Shown here: positions 44,291 through 53,393 of the stretch, one piece after another
How the letters are laid out: the number at the start of each line of letters is the position of its first letter
Position numbering within the stretch: the first letter of the stretch is position 1
NCBI RefSeq assembly: GCF_002865605.1
Contig: NZ_CP025583.1
Location: forward strand, 786,501-850,500
Source: Paracoccus jeotgali
GTDB taxonomy: Bacteria > Pseudomonadota > Alphaproteobacteria > Rhodobacterales > Rhodobacteraceae
DNA: 64,000 nt
Direction of reading: 5' to 3'
Notes under the pieces: model-generated
Told to the model about the DNA's origin: nothing
The model's database searches: none
The model's input: only the letters and a program-made list of their open reading frames with translations
Translations under genes and position numbers: made by a program

Positions 44291-46333
44291 ATGGACACGA
44301 TGATCGAACTGCCGGCCATGCGCCGGTCGGCGGAGCTTGCGCCGAACACGGCCGATGCCGACAGCCGCACCGTCGAGGTGGTCTGGTCGGCCGGGGCCCG
44401 CGTCCGCCGCGCCACCTTCTTCGGCGAGCCCTATGACGAGGAGCTGAGCCTCGACCCGGCCCATGTCCGCCTCGACCGGCTGAACGCGGGCGCGCCCTTC
44501 CTCAAGGTGCACGAGCTCGACACGCTGGATGCGGTGATCGGCTCGGTCGTTCCGGGCTCGGCGCGGATCGAGAACGGCCGCGGCATCGCGCTGGTGCGGA
44601 TCTCCGAGCGCGCCGATGTCGAACCGATCTGGCGCGACATCCAGGCCGGGCACATCCGCGCGGTCTCCATCGGCTATCAGGTCCACCGCTTCGAGGTCTC
44701 GAAGCCCGAGGCCGCGCGCGAACTCTGGCGCGCGGTGGACTGGACGCCCTTCGAGATCTCCGCCGTCGCGGTCGGCGCCGACCCGGCAGCGGGCTTCCGC
44801 GCCCAGCATCCCCTTCACGACTGCGTCCTTTACCGCCGGGACGCCCCCACAGAGCAAGGAGCATTCCCGATGACGGACAAGACCCAGACCCCGGCCAGCG
44901 ACGACGCCAAGGCCACCAGCACCAGCCAGCCGACCGAGCCGGTCGAAACCGAGGAGACCCCCATGACCGACGACAAGACCGGCGCGGCCGAGGCGCAGAC
45001 GCGCAACCAGCCGAAGCCCCAGAAGCCCGAGGTCTCCGAAACCGACGCCATCGCCACCCGCGCTCGCGAGGCCGAGCGCGACCGCGTCTCCACCATCTAC
45101 GATCTGGCCGGGCGGCTGAACCTCGAGCGCGGCTTTGCCGAGGATCTGGTCAAGCGCGGCGTCAGTGTCGATGAATCCCGCCGACTGATCCTCGATCAGG
45201 TCGCCGCGAAGTCGGACGAGACCCGGACCTTCCCCCATGTTTCCGTCCCCCTCGGCGGCCGGGACGAGCTCATCACCCGCCGCGACGCGGTGGCGAACGC
45301 GCTCTTGCACCGCTACAGCCCGACGCTGTTCCCGCTGGAAGACGCCGCGCGCCAGTATCGCGGCATGACCCTGCTGGAGTTGGCCCGCGAAAGCCTCGGC
45401 AATGCGGGCGTGAACACCCGCGGCCTCTCGCGCGACGAGGTGGCGACGCGGGCACTGCATTCGACCTCCGACTTCCCCGAGATCCTGTCGGCCGTCACCA
45501 ACAAGACCCTGCGGCAAGCCTACGAGGCCTATCCCCGCACCTTCATGCTGTTCTGCCGCCAGGTGCTGGCGACCGACTTCAAGGCGATGCACCGGGTCCA
45601 GCTGGGCGAGGCCCCTCAGCTGCTCGAAGTCGGCGAGAGCGGCGAGTTCAAGCGCGGCACGCTCGGTGAGAGCAAGGAGAGCTACAAGGTCAAGACCTAC
45701 GGCCGCGTGGTCGCGATCACCCGCCAGACCCTGATCAACGACGATCTCGACGCCTTCACCCGGATCCCGGCGATGTACGGCAATTCCATCGCGCAGCTGG
45801 AAAGCGATGTGGTCTGGGGGATCATCACCTCGAACCCGGCGATGGCGGACGGCAACGCGCTGTTCCACACCACTCACAAGAACCTCGCGGGCACCGGCGC
45901 GGCGCTCGATGTCGGCAGCGTTGGCGCGGCACGGGCGGCGATGGCCAAGCAGACCGGCCTCGACAAGAAGACGGTGCTGAACGTCCGCCCCGCCTTCCTG
46001 ATCGTGCCCGCCTCGCTGGAGCTGAAGGCCGAGCAGCTGGTCGCCCAGAACCTCGTGCCCGCCGCGACGTCCAGCGTGGTGCCGCAATCGATCCGCACCC
46101 TCGCGCCAATCAGCGAGCCGCGCCTCGACGCCGCCAGCGAGACGGCCTGGTATCTGGCTGCCAGCCCGAACCAGATCGACACCATCGAGTACGCCTATCT
46201 CGAGGGTCAGCAAGGCGCCTACATCGAGACGCGCAACGGCTTCGACGTCGACGGCGTCGAGATCAAGTGCCGCCTCGACTTCGGCGCGAAGGCCATCGAC
46301 TGGCGCGGCCTCTACAAGAACCCGGGCGCGTAA
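44291..46333 (+). CDS. Prohead protease-major capsid protein fusion
   Basis: A 680-residue fusion. Residues about 20-170 are a prohead protease (His in FLKVHELD, Ser in VSIGYQVHRFEV), residues about 190-250 an acidic Gln/Glu/Lys-rich scaffold-like linker, and the rest a Mu gpT-like major capsid protein (FMLFCRQVLATDFKAMHRVQLGEAP, ESYKVKTYGRVVAITRQTLINDDLDAF). One polypeptide thus supplies protease, scaffold and capsid, to be separated by self-cleavage during head assembly (inference from other fusions). No internal ribosome site for a free capsid protein is obvious. Confidence 0.9.
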   Translation: MDTMIELPAMRRSAELAPNTADADSRTVEVVWSAGARVRRATFFGEPYDEELSLDPAHVRLDRLNAGAPFLKVHELDTLDAVIGSVVPGSARIENGRGIALVRISERADVEPIWRDIQAGHIRAVSIGYQVHRFEVSKPEAARELWRAVDWTPFEISAVAVGADPAAGFRAQHPLHDCVLYRRDAPTEQGAFPMTDKTQTPASDDAKATSTSQPTEPVETEETPMTDDKTGAAEAQTRNQPKPQKPEVSETDAIATRAREAERDRVSTIYDLAGRLNLERGFAEDLVKRGVSVDESRRLILDQVAAKSDETRTFPHVSVPLGGRDELITRRDAVANALLHRYSPTLFPLEDAARQYRGMTLLELARESLGNAGVNTRGLSRDEVATRALHSTSDFPEILSAVTNKTLRQAYEAYPRTFMLFCRQVLATDFKAMHRVQLGEAPQLLEVGESGEFKRGTLGESKESYKVKTYGRVVAITRQTLINDDLDAFTRIPAMYGNSIAQLESDVVWGIITSNPAMADGNALFHTTHKNLAGTGAALDVGSVGAARAAMAKQTGLDKKTVLNVRPAFLIVPASLELKAEQLVAQNLVPAATSSVVPQSIRTLAPISEPRLDAASETAWYLAASPNQIDTIEYAYLEGQQGAYIETRNGFDVDGVEIKCRLDFGAKAIDWRGLYKNPGA

Positions 46334-46413
46334 TCCGCACCCCGACATGCTGAACCCTGACACACGGGCGGTCCTGACGGGCCGCCCTTCGTCTTTCCAC
46401 AAGGATCACCCCC

Positions 46414-46749
46414 ATGAAAAACTACGTCCAGCCCGGCAACACTATCACCCTGACCGCGCCCTATGCCGTTGCCTCCGGCGATGGCCTGCTGGTCGGTTCC
46501 ATCTTCGGCATCGCCGCCGGGGACGCCGCCCTCGGCGAGCCCGTCGAGACCGCGCTCGTCGGTGTCTTCGACATCACCAAGGTCGGCTCCCAGGCATGGA
46601 CCGTCGGCGCTAAGGTCTATTGGGACGACACCAACAAGCGCTGCACGACCGTGGCAACCGACAACACCCTTGTCGGCGTGGCGGTCGAGGCGGTGGCGAG
46701 CGGCGCGGGCGACACCATCGGCCGGGTGCGCCTGAACGCAACGTTCTGA
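46414..46749 (+). CDS. Capsid decoration protein (DUF2190)
   Basis: A 111-residue beta-rich protein, MKNYVQPGNTITLTAPYAVASGDGLLVGSIFGIA, with the DUF2190 pattern of capsid cement or RecA/RadA-annotated phage proteins. AAGGATC is before ATG 46414. It follows the capsid gene by 80 bases, the usual position for head decoration. It overlaps the next start by one base. Confidence 0.85.
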   Translation: MKNYVQPGNTITLTAPYAVASGDGLLVGSIFGIAAGDAALGEPVETALVGVFDITKVGSQAWTVGAKVYWDDTNKRCTTVATDNTLVGVAVEAVASGAGDTIGRVRLNATF

Positions 46750-47060
46750 TGAGCGCCTTCGCCGCCGCCGTTGGCGCGCTCTTCGCCGACCCGAACATCG
46801 GCCGGGACGCGGTCTACATCGCCGATGGCGGCGCGCCCGTTCTGGTGCGTGCCGTCGCCCGGCGTGCGGATGTCGTCTCCGACTTCGGCGATGCGCGCCT
46901 CTGGTCCGAGACCACCCGAATCGACCTGCGCGTCGCCGAGGTGGCGACCCCGCGCCCCGGCGACCGCATCGAGATCGACGGCGACGCCTTCCTCATTCAA
47001 GGCGAGCCCGCCCGCGACCGCGAGCGGCTGGTCTGGACAGTGGACTTGCGCCCTGCATGA
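46749..47060 (+). CDS. Head-tail connector protein candidate
   Basis: A 103-residue beta-rich protein (AVYIADGGAPVLVRAVARRADVVSDFGDARLWSETTRIDLRVAEVATPRPGDRIEIDGDAFLIQGEP). Length, fold and position between decoration protein and DUF6441 fit the FII-like head-tail joining protein. The stop overlaps the DUF6441 start (ATGA). Confidence 0.7.
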   Translation: MSAFAAAVGALFADPNIGRDAVYIADGGAPVLVRAVARRADVVSDFGDARLWSETTRIDLRVAEVATPRPGDRIEIDGDAFLIQGEPARDRERLVWTVDLRPA

Positions 47061-47686
47061 GACTGAAGCTCGACATCGATCCCGACATCGTCGCGATGAT
47101 GGCGGCCGAGGTCGCGGCGGGCGAACGCGCGGTGACGGCCGCCATGCGCGAGGCCGGGACCGGGCTGAAGAGCGCATGGCGGTTGCAGATCACTGGCGCG
47201 GGGCTCGGCACACGGCTGGCCAACTCGATCCGGAGCCAGAACTTCCCGAGGTCGGGCGAGAGCCTGGACGCCGCAGCGCTGGTCTGGTCCAAGGCCCCGG
47301 TCATTGTCGGCGCACACGATACCGGCCCGCTGATCCGCTCGAAAGACGGGTTCTGGCTGGCGATCCCGCTGCCAGCCGCAGGCAAGTCCCTGCGGGGGGG
47401 CAGGATCACGCCCGGCGAATGGGAGCGCCGCCGTGGCCTGCGCCTGCGCTTCGTCTATCGCCGGACGGGTCCGAGCCTGCTGGTGACGGAAGGACGGCTG
47501 AACACGAAGGGCCAGGCGGTGGTGTCGCGCTCGAAGACCGGGCGCGGCAAGGTCACCGCGCCGATCTTCCTGCTGGTTCCGCAGGTCAAGCTGCCGAAGC
47601 GGCTCGACCTCGCGCGGGATGCAGACCGGACGTTGAACAGCGTGCCGGGGCTGATCGTGGCGAATTGGGTGGAGGGGAGGCTGTAG
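47057..47686 (+). CDS. DUF6441 protein (neck/tail-completion position)
   Basis: A 209-residue DUF6441 protein, recognised by AAMREAGTGLKSAWRLQITGAGLGTRLANSIRS and IRSKDGFWLAIPLPAAGK. Its place in the operon corresponds to HK97 gp10-like neck proteins, so a role in joining head and tail is inferred. It ends at TAG 47684-47686, after which the low-GC GIY-YIG gene interrupts the virion operon. Confidence 0.78.
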   Translation: MRLKLDIDPDIVAMMAAEVAAGERAVTAAMREAGTGLKSAWRLQITGAGLGTRLANSIRSQNFPRSGESLDAAALVWSKAPVIVGAHDTGPLIRSKDGFWLAIPLPAAGKSLRGGRITPGEWERRRGLRLRFVYRRTGPSLLVTEGRLNTKGQAVVSRSKTGRGKVTAPIFLLVPQVKLPKRLDLARDADRTLNSVPGLIVANWVEGRL

Positions 47687-47705
47687 ATGGCCTAAGCCGA
47701 AAGAA

Positions 47706-48287
47706 ATGGCGGAGTTATCCATGAGGTCAGAAACTGTTCTCGAGAGATTGCTTGAATCTCCCCCGGTCAGATTGAACGCGTTGCCTACCGATCAGGGCAT
47801 ATATGCCTTGTACGATCATGAAGGCGTGGCCCGCTACATCGGAGTGACAGAGATGGGTCTGAGAAGGCGGATCCATGACTACCATGTTGGTGGAGATGGA
47901 AATAGCCACAAGTTCTCCACGATATACAATGCGGGGCGCATGTTTCACACGCGGGGCGACCTGTTTACACATGCTGGAGACGGGCGCGCTGCAAAAGAGC
48001 TTCGACGTATGTTTTCGAGAAGATATTGCAGTGCAGTCGGTATGCCTCTGCAACATTGTTCGAAAACAGAACTCTACGCTCTCGAAACTCAAGTTAGGCG
48101 GATTGCGCCGAAGCATGCGCTTAGTTGGAATGACGCTCGCGCGCTGGATGCTTACGAGCCAACAGAGCTTCTTAACGAATTTCTCAAAGAGATTAGTTGG
48201 CCATCTGCAAAGTCGGAGGCCATTGCGCGACAAGCTGGACGTTGGGGCCAGAAGGTAGCCGCAGCAACAGCCTCTGGTGACGTGTAA
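47706..48287 (+). CDS. GIY-YIG nuclease domain protein
   Basis: A 193-residue protein with an N-terminal GIY-YIG domain: GIYALYDHEG and YIGVTEMGLRRRIHDYH (about residues 30-60). The DNA is visibly AT-richer than all neighbours, and the gene splits a morphogenesis operon that is otherwise tightly overlapped. This is typical of a free-standing homing endonuclease or moron. ATG 47721 has GGCGGAG at a good distance and may be the true start. Confidence 0.75.
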   Translation: MAELSMRSETVLERLLESPPVRLNALPTDQGIYALYDHEGVARYIGVTEMGLRRRIHDYHVGGDGNSHKFSTIYNAGRMFHTRGDLFTHAGDGRAAKELRRMFSRRYCSAVGMPLQHCSKTELYALETQVRRIAPKHALSWNDARALDAYEPTELLNEFLKEISWPSAKSEAIARQAGRWGQKVAAATASGDV

Positions 48288-48292
48288 CTTTC

Positions 48293-48712
48293 ATGCCCAC
48301 CCCGCGCGAAACCATCCTCGCCGCGCTGCACGCGCGGCTCTCGGTGCTGCCCGCCACCGCCCTGCGCGGTGAGGTGCTGCCCGAGCGCGTGCCGGCCGAG
48401 GGGCTGCTGATCCTGCGCGATGGCGAGCCAGGGGAGCCGGAGGTCACACTGTCGCCGCTACACTACCATTATCAGCACCGCGCCGAGATCGAGGCGGTCG
48501 TTCAGGGCGCCGACCGTGACGCCGCCTTCGACACGCTGACCGCCAGCGTCGGCTCGATGCTTGCCGCCGACCGCACGCTGGGCGGGCTCTGCGACTGGGT
48601 CGAGGCGAAAGCGCCGCGGCCGGTCGATCTGCCGGTCGAAGGCGCGGCGAGCCTGAAGGCGGCCGTCATCCCGGTGGTGCTGCACTATTCCACGGCCGAC
48701 CCGCTGGCCTGA
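48293..48712 (+). CDS. Tail terminator/completion-like protein
   Basis: A 139-residue protein (PRETILAALHARLSVLPATALRGEVLPERVP... HYQHRAEIEAVVQGADRDAAFDTLTASVGSMLAADRTLGGL). The alpha/beta pattern and position just before the tail tube gene fit lambda gpU-like tail terminators. Relatives are sometimes mislabelled as acyl-CoA transferases in phages; nothing enzymatic is visible here. Confidence 0.68.
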   Translation: MPTPRETILAALHARLSVLPATALRGEVLPERVPAEGLLILRDGEPGEPEVTLSPLHYHYQHRAEIEAVVQGADRDAAFDTLTASVGSMLAADRTLGGLCDWVEAKAPRPVDLPVEGAASLKAAVIPVVLHYSTADPLA

Positions 48713-48736
48713 CCCAACCGACCACAGGAGACGAAC

Positions 48737-49675
48737 ATGGCACGAGCCCAAGGGGCGCGGGCGCTGATGGCGCTTGCGTTCGAAACGACCTATGGAACGC
48801 CGCCCGCCAGCGGCTTCACCCGCATGCCCTTCGCCAGCACATCGCTCGGCGCGGAGCAGCCGCTCCTCAACTCCGAGCTTCTCGGCTACGGACGCGACCC
48901 GCTGGCGCCGATCAAGGACGCGGTGACGGCTGACGGCGACGTCGTGGTGCCGCTCGACGCAGAGGCCTTCGGCTTCTGGCTGAAGGCGGCGTTCGGCGCA
49001 CCGACCACCACCGGCACCGGCCCCTGGACGCACGAGTTCCAGTCGCGGTCCTGGACGCTGCCCTCGATGTCGATCGAGACCGGCATGCCCGAGGTGCCGC
49101 GTTACGCGATGTATTCCGGCTGCGTGCTCGACCAGATCACCTGGCAGATGCAGCGCTCCGGCCTGCTGACGGCAACTGCGCGGCTGGTCGCACAGGGCGA
49201 GACGGTCGGCACGACCACCAGCGCCGGGACACCCGCCGCGCTGGAGCTGAAGCGTTTCGGGCATTTCAACGGGGCGATCACGCGCAACGGGTCCGCCCTC
49301 GGCAACGTGGTCTCAGCCGAGATCACCTACGCCAACAACCTCGACCGGATCGAGACGATCCGCTCGGACGGCCGCATCGACGGCGCCGACCCGTCCATCG
49401 CCGCGCTGACCGGCCGGATCGAGGTGCGCTTCGCCGACCAGACGCTGGTGACGCAGGCCATCAACGGCGAGGCCTGCGAGATGGAATTCGCCTACGTCCT
49501 CCCCTCGGGCGAAAGCTTCACCTTCACCGTGCACGCCGTCTACCTGCCGCGCCCGCGCATCGAGATCTCGGGTCCGCAGGGCGTCCAGGCGACGTTCGAC
49601 TGGCAGGCCGCGCGCGACAGCGTCGTCGGCCGGATGTGCACCGCCACCCTCGTGAATGAAGTGGAGACGTATTGA
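48737..49675 (+). CDS. Phage major tail tube protein
   Basis: A 312-residue tail tube protein. ARAQGARALMALAFETTYGTPPASGF at the N-terminus and EITYANNLDRIETIRSDGRIDGADPSIAALTGRIEVRFADQTL at about 190-235 are characteristic of siphophage tube proteins. AGGAG precedes ATG 48737. It is followed with one-base overlap by the tail assembly chaperone, as usual. Confidence 0.88.
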   Translation: MARAQGARALMALAFETTYGTPPASGFTRMPFASTSLGAEQPLLNSELLGYGRDPLAPIKDAVTADGDVVVPLDAEAFGFWLKAAFGAPTTTGTGPWTHEFQSRSWTLPSMSIETGMPEVPRYAMYSGCVLDQITWQMQRSGLLTATARLVAQGETVGTTTSAGTPAALELKRFGHFNGAITRNGSALGNVVSAEITYANNLDRIETIRSDGRIDGADPSIAALTGRIEVRFADQTLVTQAINGEACEMEFAYVLPSGESFTFTVHAVYLPRPRIEISGPQGVQATFDWQAARDSVVGRMCTATLVNEVETY

Positions 49676-50130
49676 TGCTCACGCTCGACCTGACCAACGC
49701 GCCGCGCTGGCACGACGTCGCCCCCGGCGTCCGGGTGCAGCTGCGCCCGCTGACCACGGCGCTAATGGTGGCGACCCGGAGCGATCCCGCCGTCGAGGCA
49801 GTTCCGGAAGAAGCCTCGGACGAGGAACGCGCCGTCGCTTTCGCGAAGGCGCTCGCGCGGCGTGCCGTGCTCGCCTGGGACGGCATCGGGGACGCGGATG
49901 GCAACGTGATCGACCCGAGCCCGGAGGCCATCGACGCGCTGCTCGATGTCTGGCCGATCTTCGAAGCCTTCCAGCTGACCTACGTCTCGAAGGGTCTGCT
50001 GCTGGAACAGGAAAAAAACGCCTCCGCGCTCTCGCCGAATGGTCCTTTGGCGGGGGCGAGCGCTACTGCGAAGCATGCGCACCCTACGAGGGCCGCGAGC
50101 AAGCCTGCCCGGACTGCCCGGCGCGGCTGA
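49675..50130 (+). CDS. Tail assembly chaperone, zero-frame product (G-like)
   Basis: A 151-residue protein. Residues 1-115 are the chaperone domain (LDLTNAPRWHDVAPGVRVQLRPLTTALMVATRSDP... PEAIDALLDVWPIFEAFQLTYVSKGLLLEQE). After the slippery site (50013-50019) the zero frame continues 36 residues of Ser/Ala/Lys-rich sequence. Most ribosomes should make this form. ATG 49675 overlaps the tail tube stop. Confidence 0.8.
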   Translation: MLTLDLTNAPRWHDVAPGVRVQLRPLTTALMVATRSDPAVEAVPEEASDEERAVAFAKALARRAVLAWDGIGDADGNVIDPSPEAIDALLDVWPIFEAFQLTYVSKGLLLEQEKNASALSPNGPLAGASATAKHAHPTRAASKPARTARRG

Positions 50131-50357
50131 ACCGTCCGGCAACGCCAGAGGGTTGGCAGGTCTGGGACCTTGTCGGCCGACTCGGCGGCCAACTGCGTGT
50201 CCTGCCCGGCGCGGTGACCGGCTGGGACATGTCGGCGGCGCTCGCGCTCGGTGACGCACTCGGCGTGCCGCCGCTCGCCATGGCCGAACTGCTGCCTGTC
50301 ATCGAAGCGGTGATGGTCGCCAAGCTCAACGAGCAGATGGAGCACTCCCATGGCTGA
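49675..50357 (+). CDS. Tail assembly chaperone, -1 frameshift product (GT-like)
   Basis: A 227-residue fusion made by slipping -1 on A AAA AAC at 50013-50019 (zero-frame codons AAA 50014-50016 and AAC 50017-50019). Reading resumes as RLRALAEWSFGGGERYCEAC and continues to TGA 50355-50357. The added domain holds a CEAC...CPDC zinc-like pair and a helical C-terminal part (LGVPPLAMAELLPVIEAVMVAKL). This is the classic G/GT arrangement: GT delivers tube subunits to the tape measure. It overlaps the tape-measure start by 8 bases. Confidence 0.78.
50013..50019 (+). promoter_or_regulatory. Slippery heptamer for programmed -1 frameshift
   Basis: A AAA AAC in the correct phase for a -1 tandem slip. 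It is the only sequence of this kind in the tail operon that I found. Confidence 0.8.
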
Positions 50358-52767
50358 GAAGAGGGTCAGCGTCCGCCTCGCGGCCGTGGGCGGACGGCAG
50401 GTGCGCGCCGAGCTGGAAGGCGTGGGCGAGGCCGGGTCGCGCGGCTTCGGACGGCTGAGCCGGGAGATGGAGGCCGCGAACGCGAGGCTAGCGGCATTTT
50501 CCCGTCGCGTTGCCGTAGCCGCTGCCGCCGCAGTTGCAGCTGCCGCCGCGGCGGGCGTGGCGATGATCCGCTCCGGTCTGCAGACGGTCGATGCGCAGGC
50601 CAAGCTCGCCCAGTCCCTCGGCACCACCGTCGCCTCGATCCAGACGCTGGAGCGCGCGGGCGAGCTGGCTGGTGTGTCCATGTCCGGCATCGAGCAGGCG
50701 ACGAAGGACCTGACGCGGCGACTCAGCCAGGCTGCCGCCGGGACCGGCCCCGCCGCGGACGCGCTGGACCGGCTCGGCCTCTCGGCCGCCGACCTGATCG
50801 CGCTGCCGCTCGACGCGCGCGTCGGCGCGATCAACGCCGCGATCGAAAGCTTCGTCCCCGTCGCGGAGCGCGCGGCCGTCGCCGGCCAGCTCTTCGGCGA
50901 GGAAGGCTCCATCGCCATGAGCCGGATCGACACCGCGACGCTGCGTCAGGCAACGGAGGACGTCCTCGCCTTCGGCGTCGTTGTCTCGGAGCAGGACGCG
51001 GACCAGATCGAGCGGACGAACGATGCGATCTCCCGGCTCGGGCTGATCTGGCGCGGGCTGGCGAACCAGCTGGCCGTCGCCGCGGCGCCTGCGCTGGAAG
51101 CCGTCGCCAGCGCCATGGCGGCGGTCGCCAGCCGCACCGGACCGCTTGGCATCGCGATCCGCGGCCTCTTCGACAACATCGGTCGCCTGACCACCTATGC
51201 CGCCACCTTCGCCGCCTTCCTCGCGGGACGCTGGGTGGCGGGGATGGCCGCTGCGGCCCTGTCAGTTCGCGGCCTCGCCACCGCGCTCGTCGTGTTGCGG
51301 GGCGCGCTGATCCGCACCGGCATTGGGGCGCTGATCGTCGGCGCGGGCGAGCTGGTCTATCAGTTCACCCGCCTCGTCTCCGGCGCGGGCGGGTTTGGCG
51401 AAGCGATGTCGCTCTTGAAGGACGTCGCCGTCGAGGTCTGGGAGCGGACCCGGATGGGCGCAGCGGCTGCAGGCGCGGCCGCCACGGCGATGTTTTTCGA
51501 CCTGAAGGCGGACGCCGCCTCGGGCATGCAGAGCGCCATCGAGAGCGTCGTGGGTTTCGGCAACACCGCCGCGAACACGTTCGAGGGCGCCTACGAGGCG
51601 ATCAAGGCGATCTGGGGTCTGCTGCCCGCCGCCATCGGCGATCTGGCGTTCCAAGCGGCCAACAGCCTGGTCGACGGCGTCGAGGCGATGCTGAACGGCG
51701 TGGTCGCGCGCATCAACAGCTTCATCGGCGGCATCAATCAGGGGCTGGAAGCGCTGGGGTCGGAGCGCCGCATCGCGCTGGTGCCGGACCTCGACCTCGG
51801 CGAGATCGAGAACCGCTTCGAGGGTGCGGCGACGGCCGCGACCACCGCCGCGCAGACGGCGTTTGACCGGGCGTTCGAGGACAACCCGCTCACCGCGCCC
51901 GATCTCGGCCTGACCGAGGCGGCGAACAGGGCGCTCGAGTCCGCCAACCTTTACCGCAGCGCGGCGCGCGACCTGGCGGAGGGGGCCCGTGCGCCCCTCG
52001 AAAGCTGGCAGGCCCTGCGCGATGCGGTGCGCGGCACCGATGAGGACGGAGCCGATGCGCTGACCGAGGCCACCGGTGCGGCCGAACGACTGGAGACGGC
52101 GCTCGGCGATGCAGGTCGCGCGGCGACAGGTGCAGGCGCGGCGGCCGGGGCTGCTGCTGCGGCAGCAGAGCCCGTGACCGAAGCTGCCGTCACCGGTTGG
52201 CAGGCCGTCACGGCGGCGCTGTCAGATTACGCCAGCAAGGCGCGCGAGATCGGCGGCGATATCGGCCAGAGCCTCGTTGGCGCCTTCCAGTCGGCCGAGA
52301 ACGCGGTGGGCCAGTTCGTGAAGACCGGCAAGCTGAACTTCCGCGATCTCGTCACCTCGCTGCTCGCCGATCTCGCCCAGCTCGCGGCGCGGCGGTTCAT
52401 CCTCGGGCCGATCGCCAATGCGCTCTCGGGCGTGTTCTCCGGTGCTGGCGGCATCTTCGCAAACGTCCTGCATGCGGGCGGGATGGTCGGATCGGCCGGC
52501 CCCTCGCGCTTGGTTCCGGCCCCGGCCTTCTCCGCCGCGCCGCGGATGCATGGCGGCGGCATGGCCGGACTTCGCCACGACGAGGTGCCCGCGATCCTGC
52601 AGCGGGGCGAACGGGTTCTGTCTCGACGCGAGGCTCAGAGCTACGGCGCGGGCGGCGGGGTCAACGTCACCATCATGGCGCGTGACGCCGAGAGCTTCCG
52701 GCAATCGCGCACGCAGGTCGCGGCGGACATCGCCCGTGCGGTCTCGCTCGGGCGGAGGGGCATGTGA
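50350..52767 (+). CDS. Tail tape measure protein
   Basis: An 805-residue tape measure protein that sets tail length. The N-terminus VSVRLAAVGGRQVRAELEGVGEAGSRGFGRLSREME and ALAQSLGTTVASIQTLERAGELAGVS are typical. Hydrophobic/Ala-rich stretches (about 55-75, 270-310) may insert in the host membrane. The C-terminal part (about 640-805) contains the lambda gpH-like segment VTAALSDYASKAREIGGDIGQSLVGAFQSAENAVGQFVKTGKLNFRDL. It is shorter than in many siphophages, suggesting a short tail. Confidence 0.9.
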   Translation: MAEKRVSVRLAAVGGRQVRAELEGVGEAGSRGFGRLSREMEAANARLAAFSRRVAVAAAAAVAAAAAAGVAMIRSGLQTVDAQAKLAQSLGTTVASIQTLERAGELAGVSMSGIEQATKDLTRRLSQAAAGTGPAADALDRLGLSAADLIALPLDARVGAINAAIESFVPVAERAAVAGQLFGEEGSIAMSRIDTATLRQATEDVLAFGVVVSEQDADQIERTNDAISRLGLIWRGLANQLAVAAAPALEAVASAMAAVASRTGPLGIAIRGLFDNIGRLTTYAATFAAFLAGRWVAGMAAAALSVRGLATALVVLRGALIRTGIGALIVGAGELVYQFTRLVSGAGGFGEAMSLLKDVAVEVWERTRMGAAAAGAAATAMFFDLKADAASGMQSAIESVVGFGNTAANTFEGAYEAIKAIWGLLPAAIGDLAFQAANSLVDGVEAMLNGVVARINSFIGGINQGLEALGSERRIALVPDLDLGEIENRFEGAATAATTAAQTAFDRAFEDNPLTAPDLGLTEAANRALESANLYRSAARDLAEGARAPLESWQALRDAVRGTDEDGADALTEATGAAERLETALGDAGRAATGAGAAAGAAAAAAEPVTEAAVTGWQAVTAALSDYASKAREIGGDIGQSLVGAFQSAENAVGQFVKTGKLNFRDLVTSLLADLAQLAARRFILGPIANALSGVFSGAGGIFANVLHAGGMVGSAGPSRLVPAPAFSAAPRMHGGGMAGLRHDEVPAILQRGERVLSRREAQSYGAGGGVNVTIMARDAESFRQSRTQVAADIARAVSLGRRGM

Positions 52768-53393
52768 TGGCGTTTCACGAGGTCCGGTTTCCCGACGACA
52801 TCAGCCGCGGTGCCCGCGGCGGGCCGGAGCGGCGCACGCAGATCGTCGAGCTTGCGTCGGGCGACGAAGAGCGCAACGCCAGCTGGGCCAATTCGCGCCG
52901 CCGCTATGACGTCGCCTATGGCATCCGCCGCGCGGACGATCTGGCGGCCGTGGTCGCCTTCTTCGAGGCGCGGAACGGTCGGCTCCATGGCTTCCGCTTC
53001 AAGGACTGGGGCGACCACAAGTCCTGTCTACCCTCGGGCACGGCATCGCCCACCGACCAGGCGATCAGCACCGGCGACGGCGCAACGACCGCCTTCCAGC
53101 TGGTGAAGCGCTACGCCTCCGGGGCGCAGTCCTGGGCGCGCGCCATCGCCAAGCCGGTGGCGGGCACCGTGCGCATCGCCCTCGGCGGGGTGGATCAACC
53201 CTCCGGCTGGTCGGTCGACACCACGACAGGTGTCGTCAGCTTTGGCGCGGCACCGGGCGCAGGCGTCGCGATCACCGCGGGCTTCGAGTTCGACGTGCCG
53301 GTCCGCTTCGACACCGATGCGCTCGACGTGACGCTCGACCTCGAGCGGCTCGGCTCGATCACCTCCATTCCGCTTCTGGAGATTCGGCGATGA
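52767..53393 (+). CDS. DUF2460 tail protein (RcGTA gp12-like)
   Basis: A 208-residue distal tail protein, DUF2460 family: FHEVRFPDDISRGARGGPERRTQIVELASGDEERNASWANSRRRYDVAYG and FFEARNGRLHGFRFKDWGDHKS. It corresponds to gp12 of the Rhodobacter gene transfer agent, part of the tail tip hub. In RcGTA it is followed directly by gp13; here a lysis cassette intervenes. ATG 52767 overlaps the tape measure stop. Confidence 0.9.
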   Translation: MAFHEVRFPDDISRGARGGPERRTQIVELASGDEERNASWANSRRRYDVAYGIRRADDLAAVVAFFEARNGRLHGFRFKDWGDHKSCLPSGTASPTDQAISTGDGATTAFQLVKRYASGAQSWARAIAKPVAGTVRIALGGVDQPSGWSVDTTTGVVSFGAAPGAGVAITAGFEFDVPVRFDTDALDVTLDLERLGSITSIPLLEIRR

